Assembly: GCA_029209985.1 (NCBI GenBank)
Contig: JARGNZ010000003.1
Coordinates: 1 to 32,188, forward strand
DNA: 32,188 nt
Source of the DNA: Parvibaculaceae bacterium
GTDB lineage: Bacteria; Pseudomonadota; Alphaproteobacteria; Parvibaculales; Parvibaculaceae
Direction: 5' to 3'
Shown: piece by piece, positions 1-8,637 of the stretch
Layout: every line of letters starts with the position of its first letter
Numbering within the stretch: position 1 is the stretch's first letter
Position numbers and translations under genes: made by a program
The notes under the pieces: model-generated
What the model was told of the DNA's origin: nothing
Databases searched by the model: none
The model's input: only the letters and a program-made list of their open reading frames with translations

Positions 1-631
1 CAAAAACTTCTTCAAGAGAAGAGTTTGTAGGTGATACGCCCCAACCGTTTGCATATGGATCATGCACACCAGCGTCAGGAGTGTAAGAAACACCCAACTG
101 GAAGCCGCTCAAACGTGGAGTGAAGTAAGATACTTTTGGTGCATCTTCTGTAGCCAACGCGTAAGTTGACGGAGAAGAAACAGTTGTACCTGCATTGTAG
201 ATGTTTGGTGAGTCTACGCCGTTACCTGGAACGAACCAAGGTGAGCTGTAGTGCATTTTGAAGGCAGCACCGTCTGTGCCACCGATTTCAACGCGACCAA
301 AACCACCTTCAAGATAAGCAAATGCTTCTTGGAAAGTAGCTTCATCACCTTGGCTTGTAGAAGCGCCTTCGTCATCACCCAATTCGATGATCAAAGAAGC
401 ACCAGCAACAAGACCATTGTCCAAAGTGCCTTCGCCGTTCACTTCAAGTGACCGTGCGGAGATAGCAACTTTAGTATCGTCTGAATCAAAGTTGTCGTCA
501 GCGTCTACGAAGTAGAAGCCAGTCACGATACCACCAGAAACCGTTACGGTTAGGGGATCGGAAGCGAATGCTGGGCCAGCAAGCAAGCTAGCAGTAACGA
601 GCGCGCTCGTACCTAATAGGGTCTTTTTCAT
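1..631 (-). CDS. Gram-negative porin, 5' part only
   Basis: This is an outer-membrane diffusion channel of the general porin type, cut off by the left window edge after about 210 codons. The ATG at 631-629 is preceded by a GAGGAAC ribosome site. The product begins MKKTLLGTSALVTASLLAG and has a clean signal peptide ending at AFA-SDP. It continues as alternating short strands and acidic loops (VTVSGGIVTGFYFVDADDN, then EAFAYLEGGFGRVEIGGTDGAAF), the pattern of alphaproteobacterial porins. The GRVEIGGTDGAAF stretch resembles the GxxxxGxxDG strand found near the pore in this group. It stands alone on the minus strand and faces the long gap at 632-1419, so it probably has its own promoter there. 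The class of protein is clear. Solute specificity cannot be read from it. Confidence 0.85.
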   Translation of the reverse strand, partial: MKKTLLGTSALVTASLLAGPAFASDPLTVTVSGGIVTGFYFVDADDNFDSDDTKVAISARSLEVNGEGTLDNGLVAGASLIIELGDDEGASTSQGDEATFQEAFAYLEGGFGRVEIGGTDGAAFKMHYSSPWFVPGNGVDSPNIYNAGTTVSSPSTYALATEDAPKVSYFTPRLSGFQLGVSYTPDAGVHDPYANGWGVSPTNSSLEEVF

Positions 632-720
632 GTGTTCCTCGCAATTCAGAATTAGGCTGTTAACCTGGCGGCGTTTGATAGTCCAATTAGGACCCCCAAA
701 TCATCCACCGCGTAGCAGAC

Positions 721-735
721 TAGACATTATGTCTA
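721..735. promoter_or_regulatory. Palindrome in porin leader
   Basis: TAGACA-TTA-TGTCTA is a perfect 6-bp inverted repeat around three bases. It lies just downstream of the predicted porin -10 element, about 90 bp before the porin start. It could be a repressor operator or a 5' leader hairpin. The regulator is unknown. Confidence 0.35.
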
Positions 736-754
736 TGTGCACGAACTGAATTAA

Positions 755-778
755 TCAACATCCCACTCCCCCCGTCAA
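755..778 (-). promoter_or_regulatory. Putative porin promoter
   Basis: On the minus strand, TTGACG (778-773) is followed about 18 bases later by ATTAAT. These resemble sigma-70 -35 (5/6) and -10 (4/6) elements. The position, about 125 bp before the porin start, would give a leader of roughly 120 bases. It was read by eye and no transcript data are available. Confidence 0.35.
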
Positions 779-1326
779 GCACACACGCTGCAATTTGAAT
801 GAAATTTGACAGCCTGTTGCATAAACCGCACAACACCTTACCGAATGGTTAACAAGATAGCCTAGAATGCCGCTAGAAAAGGCATTTACGTGATTACTAT
901 TGTGGCATCCTGCTTCAAAAGAGAGTGTCTTTTTAGTCACACATAGGACAGGTGGGAGTCTATTTGACTCACAGCTGAGCCGGATTATTCAATACTGAAA
1001 CGCATGGAAACGGATGGTAGAATCCAGACAACATCTAAAAGGACATAATTTAATCGAGTAAAATTAAATGGTGAAAATTGTATTTCCCAATGCGTTTTCA
1101 CCTCGATTGGGCAGCTTATTTTACCTCCCCTCATTTTCCCGTCGTGCGCTTAAATCAGCTTAAACGCCTCTAAAAACGCCCTATTTGAGGCTTTCCTTTC
1201 ACATAACGCCAAGAACGTTGGACGCCCGCCGCGAAAATAGCTATAAACGCAGTAACTTGGCTGGATGGGTGCCCAAAAACAGTTGATTCCATTTTACCAA
1301 GGACAAGGGCACGGCTGCCGACATAT

Positions 1327-1364
1327 CCAGCACTTGAACGCTGGACCAGCACTTAAACGCTGGA
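1327..1364. repeat. Tandem 19-bp palindromic repeat upstream of lipoprotein gene
   Basis: Two head-to-tail 19-bp copies, CCAGCACTTGAACGCTGGA and CCAGCACTTAAACGCTGGA, differ at one base. Each copy is itself an inverted repeat (CCAGC, 8 bases, GCTGG). The pair ends 55 bp before the lipoprotein ATG. Two side-by-side palindromes this close to a start look like a double operator. Alternatively they could form a hairpin in the leader RNA. Confidence 0.55.
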
Positions 1365-1419
1365 GAAGAGGCATCGGCAGTAGAACATTTGCATAGAAGG
1401 TTTAGAGGCTAAAATCCTG

Positions 1420-1995
1420 ATGAAGCGCAATATGAATTCAAAGACAAACTCCGCCCTGAAATCACTCTGCATCGGCATCACAGCCGCAGGTGTGGCGCTA
1501 ACCTTAAGCGCATGCGGTCCGTCCACCAGCAGCTACCCATCAGGGAGTTCAGGCACATGGGGCCCGAACAACCCAACCGGTAAAGAAAGAGAGCCTGGCA
1601 TCTTCGGCGATGACGGCCTTCAAATTTTCGGCGGCGGTGAAGAAGCCTCTTCTGGTGGCAATGGCATCGGCGTGAATTCATTTTTGTGGCGCGCATCCCT
1701 TGATACACTTTCCTTTATCCCACTACTTTCAGCCGATCCTTTTGGCGGTGTCATCATCACCGATTGGTACACAGCCGCTGAAACACCCAATGAGCGGTTC
1801 AAAGTAACAACCTACATTCTAGACAAGCGCCTCCGGGCAGATGGCCTCAAAGTAGCCGTTTTCCGCCAAGTGCGGGATGCAAACGGGGATTGGGTTGACC
1901 TTGCCGCCCAAAAAGACACGTCAATCAAATTGGAAAACGCCATTTTGATCCGCGCACGTCAACTCCGCATCAGCACAATCGAAGCTGAAGGCTGA
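1420..1995 (+). CDS. DUF3576-type lipoprotein
   Basis: The product is a 191-residue secreted lipoprotein of unknown function. The N-terminus is basic (MKRNMNSK), then hydrophobic, and ends in the lipobox LSAC, so Cys32 would be lipidated. A low-complexity Ser/Gly/Pro linker follows (about residues 33-75). The C-terminal domain from about residue 83 (NSFLWRASLDTLSFIPL, DPFGGVIITDWY, then KLENAILIRARQLRIS) matches my memory of the DUF3576 family, common in alphaproteobacteria and often next to leuS. The ATG at 1420 is used here, with an AGAGG-like site about 10 bases upstream. The ATG at 1432 is an alternative that keeps the signal. The gene is monocistronic, closed by the two hairpins at 2002-2065. 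An envelope role is an inference from the lipobox only. Confidence 0.8.
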   Translation: MKRNMNSKTNSALKSLCIGITAAGVALTLSACGPSTSSYPSGSSGTWGPNNPTGKEREPGIFGDDGLQIFGGGEEASSGGNGIGVNSFLWRASLDTLSFIPLLSADPFGGVIITDWYTAAETPNERFKVTTYILDKRLRADGLKVAVFRQVRDANGDWVDLAAQKDTSIKLENAILIRARQLRISTIEAEG

Positions 1996-2001
1996 TTTTG
2001 A

Positions 2002-2029
2002 GCTGGGTCTTAACCCTTTAAGACCCAGC
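2002..2029. terminator. Perfect 12-bp hairpin after lipoprotein gene
   Basis: GCTGGGTCTTAA (2002-2013), loop CCCT, then TTAAGACCCAGC (2018-2029) form a perfect stem seven bases after the lipoprotein stop. There is no T run after it, so it may protect the 3' end or assist the T-rich terminator that follows, rather than terminate by itself. Confidence 0.5.
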
Positions 2030-2043
2030 ACACCAAATTTCAG

Positions 2044-2065
2044 CGCGGCTTAGGCCGCGTTTTTT
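2044..2065 (+). terminator. Rho-independent terminator
   Basis: CGCGGC (2044-2049), loop TTAG, GCCGCG (2054-2059) and then six T bases form a textbook intrinsic terminator on the plus strand. It separates the lipoprotein gene from leuS. Confidence 0.85.
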
Positions 2066-2132
2066 GTTTGGTTCCTACCAAATTCTGTCGACCTAAACTG
2101 ACACTATCCTCGTCAGAAACTTTGAGAACACC

Positions 2133-4748
2133 ATGACCGATACCAGCAGATACAACGCCAAAGCGGTTGAACCAAAATGGCAAAAAAACTGGACCGAAGC
2201 CGAAAGCTTTAAAACCAAAGAAGCAGCAGACGCACCCGGCCAGGAAAAATACTACGTATTGGAAATGTTCCCCTACCCTTCAGGTCGTATCCATATGGGA
2301 CACGTCCGCAACTACGCCATGGGTGACGTGGTGGCACGCTTCAAACGTGCCGCCGGATATAATGTTTTGCATCCCATGGGGTGGGACGCCTTTGGCATGC
2401 CAGCAGAAAATGCTGCCATGGAAAACAATGTCCACCCCGGTGCCTGGACCCACAAAAACATCGCCGCCATGCGCGCGCAGCTCAAAGAAATTGGCCTCTC
2501 CATCGATTGGGACCGAGAGTTTGCGACCTGCGATCCAGAATATTATCAACACGAACAAGCCATGTTTCTCGACATGATGGATGCGGGCCTGATCACACGC
2601 AAAAAGTCCTCCGTTAACTGGGACCCCGTAGATCATACCGTTCTGGCCAATGAGCAAGTCATCGATGGAAAAGGCTGGCGCTCCGGCGCTTTGGTAGAGC
2701 GCAAAGAACTCACCCAATGGTTCTGCACAATCACCGACAAAGCTGACGACCTCTTGGCTGGCCTTGATAAATTAGATCGCTGGCCCGAAAAAGTACGCGT
2801 CATGCAAAAGAACTGGATTGGCCGCTCTGAGGGAGCCCACGTCTTTTTTGAGATCGCTCAAACATCGCCCGCTCTGGACAAAACCGATACGCAGATTGAC
2901 GTATTTACAACCCGGCCCGACACCCTGTTTGGGGCCTCTTTTTGTGCCCTATCCCCCGGCCACTCACTCGTCAAAAAACTTGCTGCACAAAACCCAGACC
3001 TTCTTGCCTTCGTCAAAGAATGCGAGCAAATGGGCACAAGCGAAGAGGCCATCGAAAAGGCTGAAAAACGTGGCTTTGATACAGGCCTTACCGTTAAGCA
3101 CCCCTTCCGTGACGGCGAAACATTGCCCGTCTACGTCGCAAATTTTGTCTTAATGGATTACGGCACCGGCGCAATTTTTGCCTGCCCTGCCCACGATCAA
3201 CGCGATATTGATTTTGCACGGAAATATAATCTACCCGTCTTGCCTGTTGTGGCTCCCAAAGGCTTAAAAGACAAAGAGCTTGCCGACTTTGTAGCTGAGC
3301 TTGCTCAAGGCGACACTGCATTTTCCGGGGACGGCGTGGCCATCAATTCAGGCTTCCTTGACGGTCTGCCTGTCAAAAAAGCCAAATCCGTGGCCATCGA
3401 AAAATTGGAAGCCCTAAAAGCCGGCGAAGGCACGGTAAACTACCGCCTACGCGACTGGGGCATTTCGCGCCAACGCTATTGGGGCTGCCCAATTCCGATT
3501 GTTCATTGTGACACCTGCGGGATCGTTTCCGTTCCGAAAGAAGACCTGCCAGTGGAATTGCCGGAAGATGTATCTTTCGACAAACCGGGCAATCCACTAG
3601 ATCACCATCCAACATGGAAGCACACGACCTGCCCCAAGTGTAAGGGCAAGGCCGTGCGAGAAACCGATACCTTTGATACATTTGTCGATAGCTCTTGGTA
3701 TTTCGCACGCTTCTGCTCACCAAAAGCAGACACCCCCACCATCCCCGCTGCGGTCGATTACTGGTTGCCAGTAGACCAATATATTGGGGGGATCGAACAT
3801 GCTGTTTTGCACCTGCTCTATTCGCGTTTCTTTACCCGCGCAATGGAAGCAACCGGCCATGTAGGCATTGATGAGCCCTTTGCCGGTCTCTTTACCCAAG
3901 GCATGGTCACGCACGAAACCTATAAGACAGAAGACGACAAATGGGCCTCCCCCGATCAACTTGATTGGTCTGGACCCGCCCCAACCCTCAATGGCGCGCC
4001 GATTAAAGTTGGCCCCATTGAAAAAATGTCGAAATCAAAAAAGAACACCATCGACCCAACGGCCATCATTGACCAATACGGCGCAGATACAGCCCGTTGG
4101 TTTATGCTGTCTGACAGCCCCCCAGAGCGGGATGTTCAGTGGACAGAACAAGGCGTTGAAGGCGCATGGCGCTTCACCCAACGCTTTGCCCGTCTGATTG
4201 ATGCCCAAGCGGGATCTTTGTGCGCCATCAATACGGCACAACCAAAATTGGATGAAGCCGCAGAAGCATTGCACCGTACAGTGCATAAAACCGTCGACAC
4301 GGTTACAAATTCGCTAGAAAACTTGCGCTTTAACCGTGCCGTGGCCCTTATTTACGAACTCACAAATGCCACATCTGCCTTCAAAGGCAAAGATGCGGCA
4401 GCCGCAGCATGGGTAAAACGAGAAGCCCTAGAAGTGTTGACCCAACTGATCGGCCCCATGATGCCTCATTTGGCCGAAGAATGCTGGGAAACACTGGGCC
4501 ACACAACTTGGCTCACACAAACCAATTGGCCTGTTGCAGATCAAGAGCTCTTAGTAGATGATTCAATCACGCTCCCCGTACAAATCAACGGGAAGAGACG
4601 TGACGAAGTTACTGTGGCCGCCGATGCCGACCAAAAGACGGTCGAAGAAGCAGCCCTCGGACTGGAAAAAGTAAAACAAGCCATTGGTGACAAGCCAGTG
4701 CGCAAGATAATTGTTGTACCTGGAAGGATCGTCAATGTTGTCATCTAA
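2133..4748 (+). CDS. leuS: Leucyl-tRNA synthetase
   Basis: The product charges tRNA-Leu with leucine in the cytoplasm and edits mischarged products. The 871 residues match the usual bacterial length. The class I HIGH-type signature is HMGH (about 54-57, within [15 protein letters not shown]) and the KMSKS loop is intact (about 631-635). The editing domain shows [12 protein letters not shown], and a zinc-like Cys set occurs near CDTCG and CPKCKGK. The protein ends in [11 protein letters not shown], a typical LeuRS tail. The ATG at 2133 follows the terminator by 67 bp and has only a weak ribosome site. The 3' end overlaps lptE by 14 bp, so leuS, lptE and holA look like one operon. The strand choice makes this gene head-on to the presumed replication fork from the origin at about 23.5 kb. 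Confidence 0.98.
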   Translation: MTDTSRYNAKAVEPKWQKNWTEAESFKTKEAADAPGQEKYYVLEMFPYPSGRIHMGHVRNYAMGDVVARFKRAAGYNVLHPMGWDAFGMPAENAAMENNVHPGAWTHKNIAAMRAQLKEIGLSIDWDREFATCDPEYYQHEQAMFLDMMDAGLITRKKSSVNWDPVDHTVLANEQVIDGKGWRSGALVERKELTQWFCTITDKADDLLAGLDKLDRWPEKVRVMQKNWIGRSEGAHVFFEIAQTSPALDKTDTQIDVFTTRPDTLFGASFCALSPGHSLVKKLAAQNPDLLAFVKECEQMGTSEEAIEKAEKRGFDTGLTVKHPFRDGETLPVYVANFVLMDYGTGAIFACPAHDQRDIDFARKYNLPVLPVVAPKGLKDKELADFVAELAQGDTAFSGDGVAINSGFLDGLPVKKAKSVAIEKLEALKAGEGTVNYRLRDWGISRQRYWGCPIPIVHCDTCGIVSVPKEDLPVELPEDVSFDKPGNPLDHHPTWKHTTCPKCKGKAVRETDTFDTFVDSSWYFARFCSPKADTPTIPAAVDYWLPVDQYIGGIEHAVLHLLYSRFFTRAMEATGHVGIDEPFAGLFTQGMVTHETYKTEDDKWASPDQLDWSGPAPTLNGAPIKVGPIEKMSKSKKNTIDPTAIIDQYGADTARWFMLSDSPPERDVQWTEQGVEGAWRFTQRFARLIDAQAGSLCAINTAQPKLDEAAEALHRTVHKTVDTVTNSLENLRFNRAVALIYELTNATSAFKGKDAAAAAWVKREALEVLTQLIGPMMPHLAEECWETLGHTTWLTQTNWPVADQELLVDDSITLPVQINGKRRDEVTVAADADQKTVEEAALGLEKVKQAIGDKPVRKIIVVPGRIVNVVI

Positions 4749-5268
4749 AGTCTGGACGCCGCACATTCAACCCGTGCTTAAAATGATGACAGTCACAGTG
4801 CTTAGCCTCGCATTGACAGGCTGTGGCTTCCGCCCCCTCTACGGCACCAGCGAGCAAGGAACGTCGATTTTAAAAAATCTGGCGTCCATTGATGTGCATG
4901 CTAAAAATGACACGATTGGTCGTGAGCTAGAATTTGGCCTTGAAAATACCCTTGGTTACGATGGCACCGATGCCTATCAGCTGGTGATGACCTACGAACG
5001 GGCAAAGCGCAATATCGTGATTGAGCAAGACCAAGAAGTCACACGCCGAAACTTACAGCTCACCGTGAACTTCGCTTTACGTCAAAGCGGTACCAGCAAG
5101 ATACTTTTCAAATCCACAGCTTTTTCTGTTGTGGGCTACAACTTGGTCGACACCGAATTTGCCAACATCATGAGTGAGCGCGATGCCGATAACCGCGCGG
5201 TAGCCGCTCTATATGATGATATTCGGGCGCAATTGGCCATTTACTTCCAACGCCAAGAAAAAAGCTGA
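4735..5268 (+). CDS. lptE: LPS-assembly lipoprotein LptE
   Basis: This is an outer-membrane lipoprotein that plugs the LptD barrel and helps insert lipopolysaccharide. The product is 177 residues: a hydrophobic signal ([13 protein letters not shown]), a lipobox at LTGC, and right after it CGFRPLYG, the hallmark of alphaproteobacterial LptE. The start is placed at the ATG 4735 because GGAAGGA lies six bases upstream. An upstream in-frame TTG (4711) lacks such support. The ribosome site and start lie inside the leuS 3' end (14-bp overlap), suggesting translational coupling. holA begins ten bases after the stop. The placement leuS-lptE-holA is the usual one in this class. Confidence 0.93.
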   Translation: MLSSKVWTPHIQPVLKMMTVTVLSLALTGCGFRPLYGTSEQGTSILKNLASIDVHAKNDTIGRELEFGLENTLGYDGTDAYQLVMTYERAKRNIVIEQDQEVTRRNLQLTVNFALRQSGTSKILFKSTAFSVVGYNLVDTEFANIMSERDADNRAVAALYDDIRAQLAIYFQRQEKS

Positions 5269-5278
5269 GGCGGCTCCC

Positions 5279-6340
5279 GTGAAACTAAAGCCGAGGGAAA
5301 TTGACGCCTTTGTGCGCAAGCCAGATCCCTCCGTACAAGCCATTCTTGTTTTCGGTCCAGACCAAGGCTTGGCACATGATCGTCTCAATAAAATTGCAAG
5401 AACAGTTGTAGATGACCTAAGCGATCCTTTTCGTGTTGTGGACATGAATGACACAGACCTAAAGGCTGATCCTGCACGCTTAGCCGATGAAGCCGCCGCA
5501 ATTTCTATGATGGGGGGGCGCCGTATTGTGCGCATCCGTAATGCCGCAGACGGGCTGACAAAAATCATCAAACCATTTTTAGAAAACCCAACAGGCGACG
5601 CTCTTATTCTGTTTCAAGCAGGAGATCTAACACCGCGTTCTTCTTTGCGTAAATTGTTTGAAGGATCAAAAAAAGGCGCTGTGGCCCTCCCCTGTTATGC
5701 CGATGACGCCCGCTCTCTGGAAGGCATCATTCGTGAAACCCTCAATGCTGCAAAACTCACAATTGAGCCGGAAGCCCTTGCTTACCTCACAAGTCATTTA
5801 GGCTCTGACAGAGGGGTAACACTCAGTGAGCTGAATAAGTTGACCCTCTATATGATGGACCCAGATCAATCATCCGCACAGAGTCCAACAGTCACGCTTA
5901 ATGATGTGCTTGCTTGCGTGGGAGACACCGCCGCCATTCGGATTGATGATATTGTAGATGCCTGCGCGGGCGGAGATTTTCAGGCTCTTGACCGTGCTCT
6001 CTTCAAAGCAGTGGAAGCCGACACCTCCCCGATCGCCATTCTAATGGCCGTCACACGCCACATGACCCAATTACACCTGGTTTTAGGCCAAGTGGATGCC
6101 GGATCCCCACAAGATGCCGCCATTAAATCATTACGGCCACCGGTTCATTTTGCTCGGCAAGGGGCTGTAAAACGCCAATGTTCCCTGTGGGACAGACGCC
6201 GTCTGGATCGCGCACTAACACTTTTGGCCGAAGCCGACCAACAATGCAAAACAACGGGATTTCCCGATAAAGCCATCTGTGGCCAGGCTTTAATGCGGAT
6301 TGCACAAGGTGCCCGCGCCCCACGCCCCCGCATCAGATAA
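5279..6340 (+). CDS. holA: DNA polymerase III delta subunit
   Basis: Delta is the clamp-loader subunit that opens the beta sliding clamp for the replicative polymerase. The chosen GTG start at 5279 gives 353 residues beginning MKLKPREIDAFVRKPDP, the usual opening for alphaproteobacterial HolA, and it has GAGG eight bases upstream. The longer ORF from ATG 5213 would overlap lptE by 56 bp and add a basic, non-conserved 22-residue lead. The motif ILVFGPDQGLAHDR replaces a P-loop, as expected for delta, which does not bind ATP. The GGRRIVRIRNAAD strand and the long helical C-terminus fit the family. It is the last gene of the operon, closed by the hairpin at 6341-6365. Confidence 0.93.
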   Translation: MKLKPREIDAFVRKPDPSVQAILVFGPDQGLAHDRLNKIARTVVDDLSDPFRVVDMNDTDLKADPARLADEAAAISMMGGRRIVRIRNAADGLTKIIKPFLENPTGDALILFQAGDLTPRSSLRKLFEGSKKGAVALPCYADDARSLEGIIRETLNAAKLTIEPEALAYLTSHLGSDRGVTLSELNKLTLYMMDPDQSSAQSPTVTLNDVLACVGDTAAIRIDDIVDACAGGDFQALDRALFKAVEADTSPIAILMAVTRHMTQLHLVLGQVDAGSPQDAAIKSLRPPVHFARQGAVKRQCSLWDRRRLDRALTLLAEADQQCKTTGFPDKAICGQALMRIAQGARAPRPRIR

Positions 6341-6365
6341 AAAGGCCTGCTTTAAGCAGGCCTTT
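6341..6365. terminator. Bidirectional terminator between holA and leuA
   Basis: AAAGGCCTGC, loop TTTAA, GCAGGCCTTT form a 10-bp stem with A and T flanks, so it can act on both strands. It lies directly after the holA stop and 11 bp after the leuA stop, where the two convergent transcripts meet. Confidence 0.85.
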
Positions 6366-6376
6366 CAAATGTTTAA

Positions 6377-8101
6377 TCAGGTATCTGACAATTGGTTGGA
6401 AACTGAAATCAGCGCCTCTAAAGAGGCCTGCACAATATTAGCATGAATACCTGCCCCCCAAACAATCCGGCCATCACTGCTTTCAACTTCCACATAAGCA
6501 ACAGCCGATGCATCCGCACCAGACCCAATGGCATGCTCTGAATATGTTTTGAGCGTCATATCTAACCCGCAAGATGTTTTCATCGCATCAACAAAAGCAT
6601 CAATCGGACCCGTGCCATACCCTTCAATATCTTTGTGCTTTCCATCCACCTTAATTTCAGCAGACAAAACCCGGCGCGTAGGATCTTGTGAATCTGGTTT
6701 TGTGCGGTAGGTCACAAAGGAATACGGACGGTCACGTTCCAAATAAGTTTCTTCAAAGATCCGCCAAATTTCATCCGACGTCACTTCTTTCCCAGTTTCA
6801 TCCGTGATCTGTTGAACCACTTTAGAGAACTGTGATTGAAATGCTTTCGGCATATCCAAACGGAAATCTCTTTGAAGCAAGTAAGCAACGCCGCCCTTAC
6901 CTGACTGAGAATTCACACGTACAATCGCTTCATACGAACGCCCCAAATCTGCCGGATCGATAGGCAAATATGGAACAGCCCAAACAGGATCATTAGATTT
7001 TTCCTGTGCTTCCATGCCCTTCTTAATCGCATCTTGGTGCGAACCAGAAAAGGCCGTGAACACCAAATCACCCACATATGGATGGCGCGGATGAATAGGA
7101 AGCTGATTACAATGAATGGCAATATCACGCAGCTTATCAATGTTTGTAATCTGCAATTGTGGATCAATGCCTTGTGTAAACATATTCAAAGCAATGTTCA
7201 CAACATCAACATTACCGGTACGCTCACCGTTCCCAAACAAAGTGCCTTCCACCCGGTCTGCGCCCGCAAGCACACCCATTTCAGCCGCCGCAACACCAGT
7301 GCCCCGGTCATTGTGCGGGTGCAGACTTAAAATAACGCTGTCCCGGCGATCCAAATTGGTATGCATCCACTCAATTTGATCCGCATAAAGATTAGGAGCG
7401 GCCATTTCAACCGTGGCCGGTAAATTCAAAATAACTTTGCGCTCAGGAGTTGGCTGCCAAACATTCATCACCTCTTCACAAACTTCTTTGGCAAAAACCA
7501 ATTCAGTTCCGGTGAAGCTTTCTGGTGAATATTCAAACATAACTTCCGTATCAGGAACAGATTTGATCAAATCCTGACAAATGCCAGCACCCTTCACGGC
7601 AATATCAACAATACCCGCTTTATCCATGCCAAACACAACACGGCGTTGCAGCGTAGAGGTTGAATTGTATAAATGCACAATCGCACGCGGCGCGCCGCTA
7701 ATGGCTTCAAAGGTGCGTTGAATAAGCTCAGGCCGCGCTTGGGTAAGCACCTGAATGCTCACATCCGCTGGGACCGCTTTATCCTCAATAATGGAGCGAA
7801 CAAAATCAAAGTCTGTTTGAGAGGCAGCCGGAAAGCCAACTTCAATTTCTTTGAAACCCATTTCAACCAACGCATCAAACATAATCCGTTTGCGTTCTGG
7901 GTCCATGGGTTCAATCAAAGCCTGATTGCCATCACGCAAATCGACAGAACACCAAACCGGTGCTTGCGTCAGAATTTTGTCTGGCCATTGCCGGTTCGGC
8001 AACTTGATCGGTTGAAAGGTTTGATATTTTTCAATCGGCATGCCGGATGGCATTTGGCGCTCGCGTGTATTGCGAGTTGGTAACGTTTTAGATGTCGTCA
8101 T
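6377..8101 (-). CDS. leuA: 2-isopropylmalate synthase
   Basis: The enzyme condenses acetyl-CoA with 2-oxoisovalerate, the first committed step of leucine synthesis. The product is 574 residues, fitting the longer LeuA subfamily (also seen in actinobacteria) rather than the roughly 520-residue enterobacterial form. The HMGL-like catalytic barrel shows SVDLRDGNQALIEPM near the N-terminus and the metal-binding HPHNDRGTGVAAAE and GNGERTGNVDVV segments. The C-terminal third is the leucine-sensing LeuA dimer domain (VSNQ end, with YVEVESSDGRIVWGAGI). The ATG at 8101 has AGGA nine bases upstream. The gene is alone on its strand, inserted between the convergent holA and the downstream end of parB. 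Its leader (8102-8245) contains attenuator-like complementary segments. Confidence 0.96.
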   Translation of the reverse strand: MTTSKTLPTRNTRERQMPSGMPIEKYQTFQPIKLPNRQWPDKILTQAPVWCSVDLRDGNQALIEPMDPERKRIMFDALVEMGFKEIEVGFPAASQTDFDFVRSIIEDKAVPADVSIQVLTQARPELIQRTFEAISGAPRAIVHLYNSTSTLQRRVVFGMDKAGIVDIAVKGAGICQDLIKSVPDTEVMFEYSPESFTGTELVFAKEVCEEVMNVWQPTPERKVILNLPATVEMAAPNLYADQIEWMHTNLDRRDSVILSLHPHNDRGTGVAAAEMGVLAGADRVEGTLFGNGERTGNVDVVNIALNMFTQGIDPQLQITNIDKLRDIAIHCNQLPIHPRHPYVGDLVFTAFSGSHQDAIKKGMEAQEKSNDPVWAVPYLPIDPADLGRSYEAIVRVNSQSGKGGVAYLLQRDFRLDMPKAFQSQFSKVVQQITDETGKEVTSDEIWRIFEETYLERDRPYSFVTYRTKPDSQDPTRRVLSAEIKVDGKHKDIEGYGTGPIDAFVDAMKTSCGLDMTLKTYSEHAIGSGADASAVAYVEVESSDGRIVWGAGIHANIVQASLEALISVSNQLSDT

Positions 8102-8107
8102 GACCTT

Positions 8108-8245
8108 CGGTCCTATTTTGATTTAATGGGTGGGACCGCTACAGCCGCCGGATGTCCCTGAAGATTTGGACCGACGACTGCCTATTAGTCGAACATCTTG
8201 AGATGCTTGACCACTGCAATCATTCAAAGAAGCGCAATGCTGCAT
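8108..8245 (-). promoter_or_regulatory. Candidate leuA leader / attenuator
   Basis: On the minus strand four segments can pair in exclusive ways: A CGGTCC (8173-8168), B GGGAC plus CCG (8158-8148), C CGGTCCC (8138-8132) and D GGACCG (8113-8108). D overlaps the AGGA ribosome site of leuA. B pairs with C, or C pairs with D and hides the ribosome site. Two short leader ORFs end here. One of 40 codons (8245-8123) has rare CTA-ATA (Leu-Ile) codons at 8188-8183, just before A. One of 12 codons (MIAVVKHLKMFD, stop TAA at 8187-8185) starts at 8223. Neither has a clear ribosome site, so translation is uncertain. The layout suggests ribosome-mediated control, but I do not recognise a named RNA family. 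Confidence 0.4.
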
Positions 8246-8637
8246 ATAGCAAACTGTGGAAGTGACAGGCAAGAGATGACCTCAAAATTCAAATAGGCAG
8301 AAGAATTACAAAGAATTAGATGGAATATTCAAGCAGCCTTCAAAACCCAAAACTTACAAACGGAAGAAGCTTCCTAAAATCGCTCAACAGCGAATGCCCG
8401 GTCCGTGTCAAACGGCCGGGTTGGTAAGTCGTAGGTCAAGAATGTTATTCCAGATCATCATGTTCCCAATTTAGGCCTGAATTCGATGAATCGCAACCCT
8501 ACAAACGCTCTCTCTGCTCACCTAAAGCTTAACTTAGTCCCACTTAATACTCGTTAATGCGCGAGAGACGCCCTTATAAAACGAATAATTTACCGAAAAT
8601 ATACGCTCTAAAACAATGAACCACCCAAAATTGGAAC
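8246..8637. other. Gene-free gap between parB and leuA
   Basis: About 390 bp between the 3' end of parB and the leuA leader hold no ORF with protein-like character. The notable structure is a stem at 8397-8420 (CCCGG, bulged T, CCGT, loop GTCAA, ACGG, CCGGG). Next to it is a small CGCT-CAAC-AGCG hairpin (8381-8392), which is followed on the minus strand by ATTTT and could end parB transcripts. The leuA promoter should also be in here, but I could not place it with confidence. Confidence 0.5.
8381..8420 (-). terminator. Paired hairpins, possible parB terminator
   Basis: A 9-bp GC-rich stem with one bulged base (8397-8420) is followed on the minus strand by a 4-bp stem and ATTTT. It lies about 220 bp beyond the parB stop, far for a terminator. 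A small structured RNA is an alternative. Confidence 0.3.

Larger units (their letters stand above)
632..1419. other. Gene-free divergent intergenic region (porin / lipoprotein)
   Basis: This 788-bp gap lies between the start of the porin (minus) and of the lipoprotein gene (plus). Short ORFs inside it (minus strand 755-940 and 1170-1352) have no ribosome site or recognisable protein features, so I do not call them genes. The gap holds a likely porin promoter (755-778), a palindrome at 721-735, and towards the lipoprotein gene a tandem palindromic repeat at 1327-1364. The short word TAAACGC or close variants recurs between 1161 and 1360. An unannotated small RNA here cannot be excluded. Confidence 0.6.

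Noticed and set aside
755-940. Minus-strand 61-codon ORF before the porin
   Set aside because: It overlaps the putative porin promoter and shows no family resemblance or ribosome site.
1170-1352. Minus-strand 60-codon ORF across the tandem repeat
   Set aside because: It runs into repeat DNA and has no ribosome site or protein-like features.
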